Positions 24,670 to 37,619 of a stretch of 64,000 nucleotides of DNA are shown here, piece by piece. The stretch lies in assembly GCA_963969595.1 (NCBI GenBank), contig OZ018408.1:4275823-4339822 (forward strand), written 5' to 3'. Position 1 is the first letter of the stretch. Each line of letters begins with the position of its first letter. The notes beneath the pieces are model-generated. The model was not told the DNA's origin. It worked only from the letters and a program-made list of their open reading frames with translations, and did no database searches. The translations under genes and the position numbers were made by a program. This DNA is from Neckera pumila (lineage: Eukaryota; Streptophyta; Bryopsida; Hypnales; Neckeraceae).

Positions 24670-24995
24670 AAATATGCAAACTTTAAGCATGACGAGACTA
24701 ATACAAAGAAAGAGAATAATACAAGAAATTTGAAGAGAATAACACAAAAAAGGTAGAACAATGAAATGCTTAACTCTAGAATGACACCACATACTAGAGT
24801 GGTCCGACGGATGATAAAGAATCCTTCCATGTGTAAGACAAAAGTGTAATTGTTCATCATTGGAATATTGTGCAAAAATGGAGAGATCTTGTACAATAGT
24901 TGGACCTCCAATGAGTATTTTTTTATTTTAAAGTAGATGATTCACACTATATCAAAAAGGATAATTTCTATGGTGGTCATCCTATCGTTACAAGA
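24670..24995. other. Short spacer between transposons
   Basis: AT-rich sequence with no recognisable gene or element ends. Confidence 0.5.
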
Positions 24996-26866
24996 TTAAT
25001 CCCTAAAGCGGACCAAGGTGATTTCCCTATCAAAAACCACTCAAAATTGTCATTTCTATTGCAAAGAGAAAAGAACTTTTAAAATTGTTCTTTTTTGCAT
25101 ATCCAACCATAGGATCTTATACTTGATTAGTATATAAATACGTGGAAAAAATTTCAGAAACTTTGACCATGTAGATTGCAAGAAATATGCATTTAACCCC
25201 TAAAGGACCATTGTCCCTTCGGGGGACAAATGCGTTTTTGGGCAGGTACCTACGGGCTGAAATATTCTCTTGATTTTTTGAAACTTTTTTTGGAGGTAGA
25301 AAATCTGATTAGCTTCATGGTAATATAATTTTTTTCACAATCGGTGCCCGGGAACAAAAGTTTTGACCAAATAAGCTCAAAACAAGGGACAGCAGGCAAC
25401 CTGGGCAGCAAAAAAAAATGGACAAAAATTTGAATTTTTTTTTTAATACTTTTTTTTCTCATAGATTATATGTTTGTCTATTTGGAAAGCTTTGATTCAT
25501 TTCATTTGAATTTGTTGTGAGAAAGTTATGGACATTCTTGGTTTTCGGGCAATTAGAGCATCTTCTTGAAAAAAATAACTTCTAGGATGCATTTTTGAAT
25601 GCAATTTTTCAAATTTTTATTTTTATTTATTTTTCCATGGTTTATATTATTTGTGAGAACAATCTCACCATTGGAATCAGTGCATTTTAATTTGATCTAA
25701 AATATATGAATATTTTAGATTTTCCTTCTATCTCGTATCTACTTCTGCTTACAATTTTTTAAAGAATGATAATTAAGTTTTTTTGAACTTTTTTTTTTTC
25801 CCTAGATTCTCAAATCAATTATCCACTACAAAGATTTAAAGATCAAAACTCTGCAGTGCAAAAACTTTAAGTTAAAAATGTTCAAAGTCAAAAAAATCTA
25901 GTCCCGCAAGTGCTGAAAAACTTGTTTTTTTTTCACTTTAAACGCAGATATCTTGCAATCTATACGGTCAAAAATTCTGAAGTTTTTTCCACATACTCTT
26001 ATACTAGTTAGGTGTAAGATCCTATGGTTAGATGTGAAAAAAACATCTTTCAAATTTTTTTACTTTTTGCTATAGAAATGGTAGTTTTGAATGTTTTTTG
26101 GCAAAAAAAGGGCCTTAGTCCTTTAGGGGTTAAATTGAAGAAAACAAGTTTTTTGCACTTTATTTAACTAGACTTTTTGGCTTTGAATCATTTTATTTCA
26201 AATTTTTTGCACTATTGATTTTAATTTTCTACTTATTTGTGTTAAATAGTTGAATTGAGAATCTACAAAAAAAAATTAGAAAAAAAGCACTCAATTTTCT
26301 CTCACTAAAAAATTGTTAAGTAGAAGTGGGTTCAAGATTGAAGAAAAAACTAAGTTGTTAATAGCTTTTAGATGGAATTGAATCCCAATGATCCCAATGG
26401 TGAAATTGTTCTAGCAAAAAAATGTAACCCTGTCTAACAATTTTTTTTTTTAAATCCTAAAAAATTGCACTCAAAAATGAATTCTATAAGTTATTTTTTC
26501 AAGAAGATGCGCAGATTGCCTGAAAAAATAAGATTGTCCATAACTTTTTCATTATTAGTCTAAATTAAATGAAACAAAGCTTGACATATAGACGAAAATA
26601 TAATCTTTGAGAAAAAAATTTGAAAAACAATTATGTTGACTTTTTGTGATTTTTTTTGTGCTACCCACCAAACTCCATTTTTGCTTATTGTGCCATTACT
26701 TTTGCTCCCGTGCATCAATTAAAATAAAACATATATATTCACAAAGCTCTTGCAATAATACACAACCTCAAAAAATCCCAAAAAATATTACTAAAAATTG
26801 AAACAGTAGGAACTTGCTCGGGCCCAAATTGTCCCCCGAGGGGACAAATGGTCCTTTAGGGGTTAA
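24996..26866. mobile_element. TTAA-flanked element, outer copy interrupted by another
   Basis: The left end TTAATCCCTAAAGCGGACCA lies at 24996 and the right end ATGGTCCTTTAGGGGTTAA finishes at 26866. The two halves (24996-25196 and 26134-26866) together give about 930 bp, equal to an intact family member. They are separated by a second copy at 25193-26133. The outer copy runs in the opposite orientation to the inner one. Confidence 0.8.
25193..26133. mobile_element. TTAA-flanked element, inner nested copy
   Basis: It starts TTAACCCCTAAAGGACCATT and ends GTCCTTTAGGGGTTAA, 941 bp including both TTAA. Its insertion point matches an unoccupied sequence of the form GCGTTTAAAGTG in sister copies (for example near 25942 on the opposite strand), so the TTAA was duplicated on insertion. 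There is no coding sequence. Confidence 0.85.
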
Positions 26867-29856
26867 GGTAGAGTGAAGGAGACCTTGTATGTGAGCCAAA
26901 ATGCTATATTCAAATGCAAAATTATTATACTATAATATAGTAGTTTGGAAGCCATTAAAGAATGGTATTGCTAAGTTTCTATGAAAATAATCATAAACTT
27001 TGTTTAGGAGTAATTCCTACAAACAAAATTATTATTATAGTATCCTCATGATGCTTTGTCAAGTTACTACAAGCCTCTTTTTGATAAGCCAACCTATTGT
27101 AGCCATCAAACCAATATGGTCAATCTTGGATAATCCCATTATAGCCATGCAACAAGCCTAAATGTATCTTTTTGAATAAATGAGGCAATTGGGCATTATT
27201 GGAAGTTGACAATGACACTTTTAAAATACATAAGTAATATCTCAGAAGAAACTTGGTGGCTACAGTAGGAGCATATAGTTTTTGAGTGGAAATTCAACAA
27301 CTTAAAGAATACTACACCAAAATGGTTATTTAGTTTGAATGTATATATAATTAGCCGGCATGAGAAATTAGGATGCCCAATCTAACAACGCCACCATAGC
27401 TTACCACAAATACTACAACACTACAACTATAACTGGGGTTGAATAATATATCCTTGTGATAAATAGTTTAGACCATACTAAATAACCATTTCAGTGTACC
27501 ATTTTCTAAGCCTAACCTTATGACCATTTTAAATGAGTAAGATTACCATTCTAAATTCACTTTCTATTTAGTTTTGGGAGACCTAGTGCCATTTAATAGG
27601 TTTAGGGTAATTCAATTCAAAAATTCATAACAATTGTCAATGAAATATGATTTTCCTTCATATTACTTTCTATTATTTTTTTCTCCAAATGAAGAAATAA
27701 ACAAATAATTGTCTTCCTCAACACTACAAGGGATTAGATCAAAGATTGTGACCACATTAGGCTTGTTTTCAATTACACCAAGTAAGGTAGTCTATTCTTA
27801 AAGCAACCTTTTAAGAGCTGATTGCATTTGGGGGAAGCTGAATTCCTTAAAACAATTTTCAGTTAATTTTTGTAGGAAGAAAAATGGAATTGCATCTAAA
27901 GTAGCCGACCCATTTCCAACCACTTAAGCAATTATGCATATTTGGAACGCAATTTTTTGAGTGTAGAATTTTTCTATGTGTACGGAAATAGAATTTGGAA
28001 AGATGGCATATTTTTTCAAGTTTATATTACAAAAAATGTAATTACTATGAATTTTTTAATAGAGGATTTTCTTTGACCTATAATGGTGATATAGACCTTT
28101 ATGTTTTTGAACATAGATTGATTGCAAAATCGACCAATGACTGGTTGCAATATTGATTGCCTTGTAGCATTCATAATGCGCCACAAGTGCTCCTAGAACT
28201 AAGCCAAAAATTCACGAAAAGACAATAGCTTATAGATTGGAAATCAAGGGGTGATCAGAATTGGGTCGGCTACTTGAATTTAAATTGTTTCTTATTTTTT
28301 GGACCTCCGTGGAATTAATTATGAATTTTAGAAGTTGAAACATAGTAGTCACTAAAAGCAACCACCTCCTAAAACGTACAATACTGATACTTTGAAGAAA
28401 GCAAAATTTACCTCTATATTAAAGGTCGCTTTTAGAGAAGGGTTGCTTTAGAACACCCTACTTTAGAGTGTTAGAGCTTGTCCGCTTTTACAGCCACCAC
28501 ACCCTAAAATGTACATTGTTGGTACATTGAAGAAAGCAACATGTACCTCTATGTTAGAGGTCGCTTGTAGAGCACCCTACCTTAGAGTGTCTCACTGAGG
28601 ATATGGCTAATCCTCACCAAATGTTCACCTTCACTCAATGTTTGTCATGTTTTCAATTTGTGGAGTAAAAGTCTACCTCTCATCTCCATTTCAATGGTAA
28701 AAGTTCTTATGTACAGTACATGTAGGTCAGTTTTGTAAATAACTAGGCAAAATTTCGATCGTGTCTGAAATTTTAAAAATTCTACAACTAATTCTGAAAA
28801 TCTAAAAAAATGTCTGAGGGATAATTTGAGAAATTTTCAACTATTCTGAAAATAACGGAAAATCAGAAAAATCGAAACAGGCTGCCGAATTGTCGAAATG
28901 TGAAAATTAAATTATTTCGACAACAAGTTGCCGAATCATACCTAAACATACGGTACTTTTAATTCCGGCGATCCAAATTATTTACGGAGTAAGGTAACTA
29001 CACCTAAAACCAACCGTGTTCTAATTGCGACCCCTATCTAGGAAGGACTAACATGTTGCTTGAAGTATGTTCTATTGTCAATGATGAGTTAGGTAAGCTT
29101 AAATGGTCGCTTTAAGAGCATACTATCTTATCTAAGGTAAAGTACAGCACTTCTGTCCTGTAAAAAAAATTCCCAGAGAGACTTTATGTACAGCTTCTAC
29201 GGAGTATTTTTTCTTCTTTTTTTAACTTTTCTTCTGAAAGCTTAGATGATGAGAGATCTACTCAAGTGACCCTCAAGTTTTTGGTTGTACTCGTCCAATA
29301 ATTCCATGTTCCAGGTAGTGGAAGCTTTTAGACTGCGACACCAGTAAGTTGTCAGGGTGCGGCACTGGTCGTTCTGATTCCATTTAACAACGAACAGGAA
29401 CGGCATCCAAATTTGATCAGCAACGGAGTTCACTAAACAGATTTATCCAGCCTAGTAGTATGCGTGACACTAATTTACCAAAGTCATGCTATTTAAATTA
29501 GTGCAGGGCAAAAAAATTATTGTTGTTCTAATTTCCACCCCAAAAAACACACTGCACCCTCACAAATAGGAAAAATTAGTGCAGTTGCAAGGGTCTTCAT
29601 CCATTTGCACATGAACTGATCCCGTGCTTAGTACATGGGTTCCAAAAAGCTGTTACTTATGCTTTGGCCAGTCCAAAAAATTAAATGACAACAACAAATC
29701 GTTCTAGCACATACTCTCAAGCACGTCAAACATAAAAGAAGAATTTATCAATCTAGCAGAATATGGTCCCGCAATTTCAACACTGTCGTTTCCACAGATA
29801 TAAATATTATTGAAATTTGCAATCTTCTCATCGTTAGCAGTGACTACTGTATAGTT
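26867..29856. other. AT-rich intergenic region
   Basis: I see no gene. A repeat at 28351-28590 is listed separately. The right side (about 29240-29856) probably contains the 3' UTR of the minus-strand AtuA-like gene. The remainder is low-complexity AT-rich sequence. Confidence 0.5.
28351..28590. repeat. Two diverged direct copies of a repeat of about 110 bp
   Basis: Copy one (about 28353-28471) and copy two (about 28491-28590) share ACATTGAAGAAAGCAA-like and GAGGTCGCTT-like blocks and end in TTAGAGTGT. The first copy also has short inverted ends (TAAAAGCAACC and GGTTGCTTTA), so it may be a small MITE. A weaker related block occurs near 29090-29130. Confidence 0.6.
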
Positions 29857-32800
29857 CTACGGAAGAGTGACGACCTGGCTTAAGATCAGGTCCGACAAGG
29901 ATTTGCCGTGGCGGTCCAGCCTTCGAGAGCAAGTCACCCCACCATCGAGCACATCTTTCACCACAATATTCAGAGCCGCTACACCTGGTACCGCATAGAC
30001 CTCTACCAAAGATTCCATTGAAACATCATCACGGCCAAGGAGAAGGTGCTTCAGTACTCGAATCACCCAGGCGGGGGTGATGATGCGCTGCAGCCGAGTC
30101 AGATCTGTGCGGCAGTGAGGAATGACACTCACGTTCACTTGGTTGCCTTTGTCACCTGTTCTTCCATGGGCCACTTGGTAAAGCGGTAGCTCCACACCTG
30201 ATGGAGCTGGCGATGCTGGAAGCTGGGAAGAGATATTGGTTCGCATTGCAGTGCTCATACCTGTTTCATAGCCTCCAAATAGGTCAATATATGCCTCTGG
30301 TCAGAAAGATTAGCAATTACGTAGGGATTTAGCTCCAAAGTGCTCAAATGGACAGAACATTGTCCGCTTCCATATCCATAGGAGTTGAAATAAATCATAA
30401 CCACATTCAAGGAAAGGTAACAAAAGGTAGAAATAATAGAAATAATAGAAATAAGAAATCGTATCCTACATTTTCAAACGATATTCTGAGCATGTTTAGA
30501 AGCTTCCTATGGTTGATTATTAGCTTCCAAAGAGGACTTTCTACTGTACTTGGAGTTTAGGAACTTGGCGGTTAGTGACAGGAAGCAGTAATGGACACTG
30601 TTACCTGCTTCGTTGTGTGTTTTTGACGACGGGGACAAACGGGTGCTTCCAGGACTATGTCTCCAGGATGTCTTCCACTGAACTTGCTCACGAGGGACCT
30701 GCACCGATTAATGACACTAATGAAACACAATGTTTGTATGAGCCCTGGTTTTAAATTCTAGGGCAAGCCCAAGTAGGTACATAAAAACCATGTTATGAGG
30801 TTTGGAAGATGAAGGATGTACATTCTAAAAAACGAAAGAACTGTTGATAAGAACAGAGTCCATACCAGGGATTTATGTAGAAGTATCTCGTGGTTAAGTC
30901 CTGTTCTGTCCATTGAGGTCAACAAGTTGAGTTAAGAATTCGGTGTCAATGACAAACATTCGGCACTAGACATGCTCAATCAAGCGTATGGCCGCACCAT
31001 TTCAAAGGTTATAGGAACACCCATCAGAATAGAGTGATTCGCAAGATCTGCAACACTACTTTCAGACACAGCTCTATGATGTCCTGAGTCTTACTTGACT
31101 CACCTAATTCCTCCGCCACCTGCAGGACCGTTGGTGTAGAGAGCTTCGAACTCCCGAACGAATTTTGAAGCATGCGACTGCATCTCAAACAGTCCGTCCA
31201 TACGCAACCGCACCTCATTTGTTACGGGCTTCGTCACGGTTGCTGCATCTAAAGAGAATATCTGAAGACTATCCTGACCAACATGGTATGAAAGGATGCA
31301 GGAAGTAACTTCAGGATGAGTCTCCTCCAACCATGCTCGCACCTGTAACTCTTCTCAGTCATTATTCGGGTTCCAGTGTACCCGCTATCAACATTCACAA
31401 CACTGTACAAAATTCTCTCGGGAACCAAGAATTCGTTTCAAAACCCAACCATGCCATCTTAGGATCGCCTGACATTGAAAAAAAGGTAGCATATTTGCCA
31501 TTGTTGCATATGGTACTCATGTTCCTCCAGTGCGCTACTGATTTTGGCATATATTGTCAAGAATAGCATGTGTGCTGATTGAAATCTCGACACCATGAGG
31601 TTGAAAAGGCTTACCAGATAATCAGCAGCAGCTGCTCGTTCAAGGCATGAGCTGCCCCCATAGGAAATCTCTCCCCATCCCTTCCACCCACAATGCTGCA
31701 ATCGCCCAAGCACACACAAAACTCAGCCCACGTCCTAAATAAGATGCTATTACTTGGGTTCTGCTTCTGGCAGTGAAGTAAGTACAAGACTACAGTAGCA
31801 ACTCTGCTCAAACCCCCACCTTACCTTGGGAACTAATCGCAGGAGCTCTACAGGTGCAGATAGGGCAGCAGGCTGTGCACCCTTGGCCATGACTCGGTCT
31901 GTAGAAAGGGGCTCAAAGCACACATTGGTGAAGTTCACTATCTGGCAAGCAGCAGAGTGAATTCTGTGATCCATCCATAATCTCAAACATTCCATGCACA
32001 AACTTCTAAAGCTCCATGAACCATCAAAGATCAGAATAACAAAGAAGCTGCGATATTGATACTTCCGAAGCTCAGCAGAGACAGACAATTCTTATGCTTA
32101 AGACGCATACCACATCAGGCGTAATGTATCCTGCAGGATCCCCAATCTCATACAGAAGTTGTTGCGTACATGTCGCAACACTCAGCTCCCCTCCACTATT
32201 CTTTATCTTGCCCAGTGTAACTCCGCCATCCCATGTCACATCGGCATAGGGCAGTGACGCGGCAAGGAGCTGTCCAGCGGACGAAGACCGCAGAGGGTCA
32301 GCTGTCAAGAATAGCAATAAAACAGCGATAAGTCACACTAAGACTTCACTCAACCTCACTCAACCTCCCCATTGCCAATAGACATTAGCACCATGGACAC
32401 GGGCACATCTGTACTTTAGATACACAATCCCAACGCATGCACGTGATATAGGATTCACCGAAGATGGGAATTTCAGAACTTGGCTGCTTGACAAGGTGAA
32501 CTAGCACGATAGAATATTTACCAGGGTGCATGAAGTATCCACCAGTCAACTGACACCCACATTCAAGGAGATGGCCTGCAAGTGTCCCTTGAGCAAGATA
32601 CTGCCAATCTTGCCACTTCCAACCAAGCTCATAAATCTGTAAAGGATTAACAACCCAAAACAATCTCATATCTCATGCTCTCTCCGATCATTTCCTCAGA
32701 GAAAGCTTCACGTGGATCATAAAGCAGCATAAGAAGCAACATCATCTATTCAATATCAACCAGATCTTATGAACGATTGATCTTTGGCAACTGCTTCATG

Positions 32801-34245
32801 GGATTCCAAATTTCAACCTTGACAGCACCTAGGTTAGAGATTGAAAACGAGAGAGTTGTTTACCATAGGACCAAGGAAAAGAGCTGCATCAGCTACGCGT
32901 GACGTGATTAGCACATCTGGTCTCGACGTCTCTAATGCATGCACTAATGGTGCTGCTCCAAGGTATGTGCTGTATCCCTAATATTACCACAAAGCCATGT
33001 ATGTAAGCCTCAATGTTTAGGATATTTTGCATTCAAATCTACGGCAAGTCGTTTGAAATCTAAAGCAACAATTTAAACCTAGTTGCTCATGCGAAACTCT
33101 GCATACACGTGGCGAACACCGGTTTTGCGAATAAGAAATTAGGACACTGCAGAAGCTGTTCCAGAATACAAATCTGAGGCTGACAATGGCGGCAGCCCAT
33201 TAATAACTTACCCCAACCTCATGCTTGGAATCAGGCTGCTGAGAGCGCACTGCAATACAGCAATAGTTGAAAACAACCAGATTACACTTAAACTATAACA
33301 CAAATCCACCACTATGTTGCATAAGCAGAAAAATAAACTGGTGGCAAGCTGTAGAGATTTATGCGAAAGACCTGTGTCAACATCAAGAAACTCATATGCC
33401 ACGGCCACAGTGATTGAAAGGCCCAATTCAGCAGCCAGCTCCACGACTTCCTCCTGAGCGCCCAAAGGATCGACTGCACACTAGCAAACCCACCGTCCCA
33501 CTCTCAGCTCCCAGATAATCATTTAACTGCACTCTTTCAGTAATGCAAAGTTGACTAGAAAACCCAACACCAGAAGTATTTTCAAAATCGTAGAAGCGTT
33601 ACAAATGGCAGGTTTTCTAATAAAAACAACCTTAAATGGCAGGGTTACGTTAGAAACAGGTCGGCAATGACGTTTCGATGGCTAGGGTTTAACGCGGCTA
33701 GGACTTCTAGGAACCCTCTTGGGGATTTTTCTTCTATTGAAATTGAAACCATTCAGGTTGTACAATTGCAACTCACCAGCTCCCATGTTGGTTATCAAAT
33801 GAACTCCTCGGCTGACTGCTTCAGGCAGGAGCAAACGCATCCACTCTGAGACTGCTCCACAATGAATAAGAAACCTCACATAAGAATGACATAGAGCATA
33901 TCAAAAGAACAAAATTCCAATCTAGAGCTTCAAAGATTTGACATTCGCTTTCTGGCGCAGCATCAATGAGATATACTCAAGTTTCCAGATGGTCTGGGGG
34001 AAAATGCACAAATATTTGAAACAAAAAGGGTCCAGAACGTATAACGACATACTCCGAGGATCATAGCCCTTGCCACCAGCAACCATGGCCTCATAGCGGG
34101 TTGACAACGTGCGTTCTGCCAAGCACTCCAGAACTAGATAATGCATATCAGGGACTTGTTGCAGAAGACGAAGAGCTGCGTTCGGTCTGTCTCCAGCAAA
34201 CCCTGCTCCACATCCTATACGCACAACATCCCTCTGCCGCCGCAT
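29857..34245 (-). CDS. AtuA/DUF1446 (acyclic terpene utilisation-like) protein
   Basis: The family is named after bacterial AtuA of acyclic terpene (citronellol/geraniol) catabolism; the plant role is not established. Twelve minus-strand exons keep phase throughout: 34053-34245, 33777-33851, 33372-33473, 33212-33249, 32864-32977, 32522-32636, 32111-32301, 31825-31941, 31615-31695, 31104-31342, 30605-30698 and 29857-30294. They sum to 1797 nt, a 598-aa protein. The N-terminus RIGCGAGFAGDR is the family signature. ISEWM, ITNMGA, YSTYLGAAPLVHALE, SRVADAALFLGPM, LLECGCQLTGGYF and LLYEIGDPAGYITPDV follow in the expected order. The last exon is the ferredoxin-fold C-terminal domain with YQVAHGRTGDKGNQVN and VPGVAALN. 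No transit peptide is obvious, so a cytosolic location is likely. The start at 34245 is chosen because the family signature begins about 9 residues later and no earlier in-frame ATG is visible. Confidence 0.9.
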
Positions 34246-34862
34246 GTTCTCTCCAAATTCACGCTGCTCATCATCATGTCATTTTCATACATTATATCAG
34301 GACACCTCGCAAGAAAACCCTAAAGGAAGCTCTTCTCCAAACCTTGCAACAAGCACATAAAAATGCAGCTACAACACATAGCTGGTGCTTTGAGGTCAGC
34401 TACACCTTCAACCACTCGAATCTTACAAGACGCGAGTAGAAATTTGCAAGTAATTCCGATCTTGAAGCTTCGTTTTCTGTATCCCAAAATTCACAGAGTA
34501 CACAATTTCGAAGCTGGGAATACGACTTCGGGATAATGGAGCAGCACAAGTACCTGCTGCACGCAGTGAGGGTCCATGTCCACCCCCTTCTCTTGACACA
34601 CGACCGAAAATCTCTACAAAACTCCTTTTCTAGAAACTGGAATCGTCAATTTGGCACCCAAAACTTGCGCAAGACTCGGACTGTAAGTGATTGATTCAAC
34701 AGTTGCACATCTAAAGTAGCATCAAAGAGGTGCAGTATGAAGATTTCATCAAGCAGTCCCTTGAGGTGCCTGGTATGGCTATGAGCACGGACTTGAATGA
34801 CAATCAGCTGAGCCAGCTCGTGACACTTGGGTGACTCAGCGCTACCCCAGTTTAGGGTGCCT

Positions 34863-35092
34863 TTAACCCTTAAACGCCGGGCTGGTGGCCGTGGAAATCA
34901 CCCTTTTGCAAAACCGTGGGAACAATTGGCTTAAAAAAATGAAAAAGTATTCATTGGAAGTCAAACTACTGTAAAGGACCTTCCTTTTCACAACAAAATT
35001 TGGAGGACGAATAGTTGCATTTCTGTCCTACACAGGAGATTCTCTTGTCATTCATCAGACGCAGAACGTCCGCCTCGACGTTCAAGGGTTAA
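34863..35092. mobile_element. 230-bp TTAA-flanked MITE
   Basis: The left end TTAACCCTTAAACGCCGGGC and the right end CCTCGACGTTCAAGGGTTAA are imperfect inverted repeats, with TTAA at both outer edges. The end sequence is similar to, but distinct from, the CCCCTAAAGG family, so it looks like a related small family. Confidence 0.65.
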
Positions 35093-35272
35093 GGTGGGTA
35101 CCCCTAAAACCGCCACTTTTTGCTATTGTGTCTACACAAAATAGTGAAATTAGGTTGCCCCACACTAATTTCTCATATCTAACACTTTCAAACATGGTCA
35201 ACTATAGTCTAGTGCAATCTAATTCACTATTTTGTGTAGTTACTACTGTATTATTAAATTGATTTAATTTTC

Positions 35273-35535
35273 TATTAGAAGGGATTTCGGGGTCTTGAAA
35301 GATTGCGAATTCCCCTGCGTTTCCAAATTGCAGGAACGCAGCTGCAATAGTTGGCTGACGTGGCACAGCAATTGTCACATCATTTTTGCAAAAAAAAAAA
35401 AGTTGCCTAAAATGATATTTTGGTAAAAAAAAAAATTAAAAATTCTAACACACACGTACCGCCGTTCACTGAATCTGGTCAGATTGGGAAACAAGCTTGA
35501 AACAGTCTTCCAAGGCCCCAAAATCCCTTCTAATG
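35273..35535. mobile_element. MITE of about 263 bp, family B copy 1
   Basis: The ends are inverted: ATTAGAAGGGATTTCGGGGT at the left and AAAATCCCTTCTAAT at the right. The interior shares blocks such as TTGGCTGACGTGGCAC and CAGATTGGGAA with copies at 36288-36572 and 42123-42383. There is no ORF of note. Confidence 0.7.
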
Positions 35536-35897
35536 ATATTTTCTTTTTGGTAAGTAAAAGAGGTTGGAACGCACCAAAGAACATTACATTTGAATATAAT
35601 ATGCAAAAATTATAAAGGAACAAAATTTGGTTCTAAACTATATCTTCTACATAGGTACATAATTGATTTTAGAAATGTATACAAGTGAAGATTGCGGTTT
35701 AGAATTGGTGGCACATTTGGAGGTGCCCACCTTAATTAGAGCATCTCCACTAGAAAGAAAGCCCCAAACTTTGGTATTCTTTGAGGTATGTTTGCACCAA
35801 CTTGGTGGTAGGGGTGATGTATGGCATTAGAAAAAATTCTGGCTTCAAAGAAGCCGTTAGTTTCTATAGCATTGGTGCAATTATAGAAAAAATGATG

Positions 35898-35970
35898 GAA
35901 AAAAAAAAAAAAAAAGAAAAAAAAAAAAAAAGAAAAAAAGAAAAAAAGAAAAAAAAAATATATATATATT
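35898..35970. repeat. Adenine-rich tract
   Basis: A purine-only stretch of long A runs broken by single G bases, ending in a short TA repeat. Low-complexity DNA, possibly the tail of an old retroelement insertion, but no body is visible. Confidence 0.9.
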
Positions 35971-36287
35971 GAAAATCTGATGTGGCAATATCAACACCAC
36001 GTCAGATTGGCTATTTCTTAATTTTTTAAATTTTTTTTCAAAATAAATATTTTTTTTTTCTGTATTTGCATTGCGGGGGTGCCGAAAATCAAACACTGGC
36101 GACCTCTTTGAGGCTAATGTTAGTTACCCTATTGAAACTTTTTCTAATGGTTGTCTAATGTTAGTTATTCTATTGTGGTCAAAAATACTGATTTTGTGTC
36201 TTAGTCGATTGAGGAAGTTTTTTTTTTTTAAACACAAGTAGGAAGAATGAACTTGTCCTAAATTTTGGCCCAAAAATTCATAACTAT

Positions 36288-36572
36288 CATAGAAGAGATT
36301 TGAGGCCTCTAAGAAACTGCGAGTTATTCTGCGTTCCCAAACTGCAGGAACGTAGGAAAGCTGTTGGCTGATTTGGTCGAGAGAGTGCCACACCATTTTT
36401 TGAAAAAAATTAAAAATTAAAAAATAGGCCTAAAATGATATTTGGAAGAGATTTATTTTTTTTTCCTTCAACAAAAAAATTCTGACAGCCCGTACCGGTT
36501 GTTCATAGATCTGGCCAGATTGGAGAACGGGCCTGAAATGGCCCTCCAATGCCCTCAAATCTCCCCTAATGT
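36288..36572. mobile_element. MITE of about 285 bp, family B copy 2
   Basis: The left end AGAGATTTGAGGCCTCTAAG and the right end CCCTCAAATCTCCCCTAATG form the inverted repeat. The interior shares GACAGCCCGTACCGG and related blocks with copy 3 at 42123-42383. Confidence 0.7.
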
Positions 36573-37534
36573 GCTAAGTCCCCTCATTGAAATAAAAAAA
36601 ATGAGCATTTGTCATCTTACTCACCTAAAAGAGTTGCAATGTCACATATTGAACATGACCACATTCTTTTTTGGTTTCATATCCTAAAATGTAAATGACC
36701 CTATTGATGCTACTATTTCACTTAAAAACTATGACTTGCATATCCTAAATATTTCTAAAATCAAACTCTAAAAATTCTTCAATGTTTAGAGGTCCAAAAT
36801 TGCTCCAAAATATTGATTTAATGAATTCAACCTTAGAAACCTTTAGTTAATTTATTCAAGTATATCCTTCCAAAAATTATGTAATAAATATCTCCATCAA
36901 TTGCAAGTTCAATGTGCCTGAACTTTCAAAATGTACTTTTTTCTAGCCCTTCTAAAATGTAAAGTTCTGTCTTTCAAAAAATGTGTATGGCCCATCACTT
37001 GTGCGTTTTAGTCAATATGTTGAAAAATGATTCTTCAATGCTTAGTGGCCCAAAATTGCGGCTTCAAAATACTCATTTAACTTTCAATTTTAGGACCCTT
37101 TAGTTAACTTGTTCAAGTACATCCTCCCAAAATTTTGTAGTAAATAATTTCTAGTGGTTGTAATAATATACTGCAAAACCTACATCCCATGATTTCAATT
37201 TTTTGCAAAAACATTGAATATCTCCATTAATTGCAAGTTCAATGTGCCAAAACTTCAAAACGTTGGCTTTTCTAGCCTTCTAAAATATTAAAAAAATTGT
37301 ACTAAAGTAGAAGAGGTACTTTAGAAAAGAAAAAATTAAATCACTAATAACTTTTACAAGAAATTGAGAATTATCAATCCCAAATGTGAGAATGTTCTAG
37401 TATACAATAAAAATCATTTCTTTTAGTTTTTATTTGGAATATTTTACAATTGAGATCAAAAATTGACTTTACATATAATCTCTACTTTCAAAGTAAAAGC
37501 CTTCATACTTTTTATCTTATAATTTGGAGTTGAA

Positions 37535-37619
37535 CACTCTCGCTGTCTCAAAATAAAACCAATGTTTCTTTTGTAAAATATAAAGGAAACACTGGTTTCA
37601 TCTCGAGATAAAGGGAGTA
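37535..37619. repeat. Short Stowaway-like hairpin
   Basis: The left arm (CTGTCTCAAAATAAAACCAA) pairs with the right arm (TGGTTTCATCTCGAGATAAA), with a loop of about 10 bases. The outer end reads AAAGGGAGTA, resembling Stowaway TIRs. This is a minimal palindromic MITE. Confidence 0.6.

Noticed and set aside
35781..36096. ORFs rich in Lys or Phe around an A-rich tract
   Set aside because: They are translations of low-complexity adenine runs, not genes.
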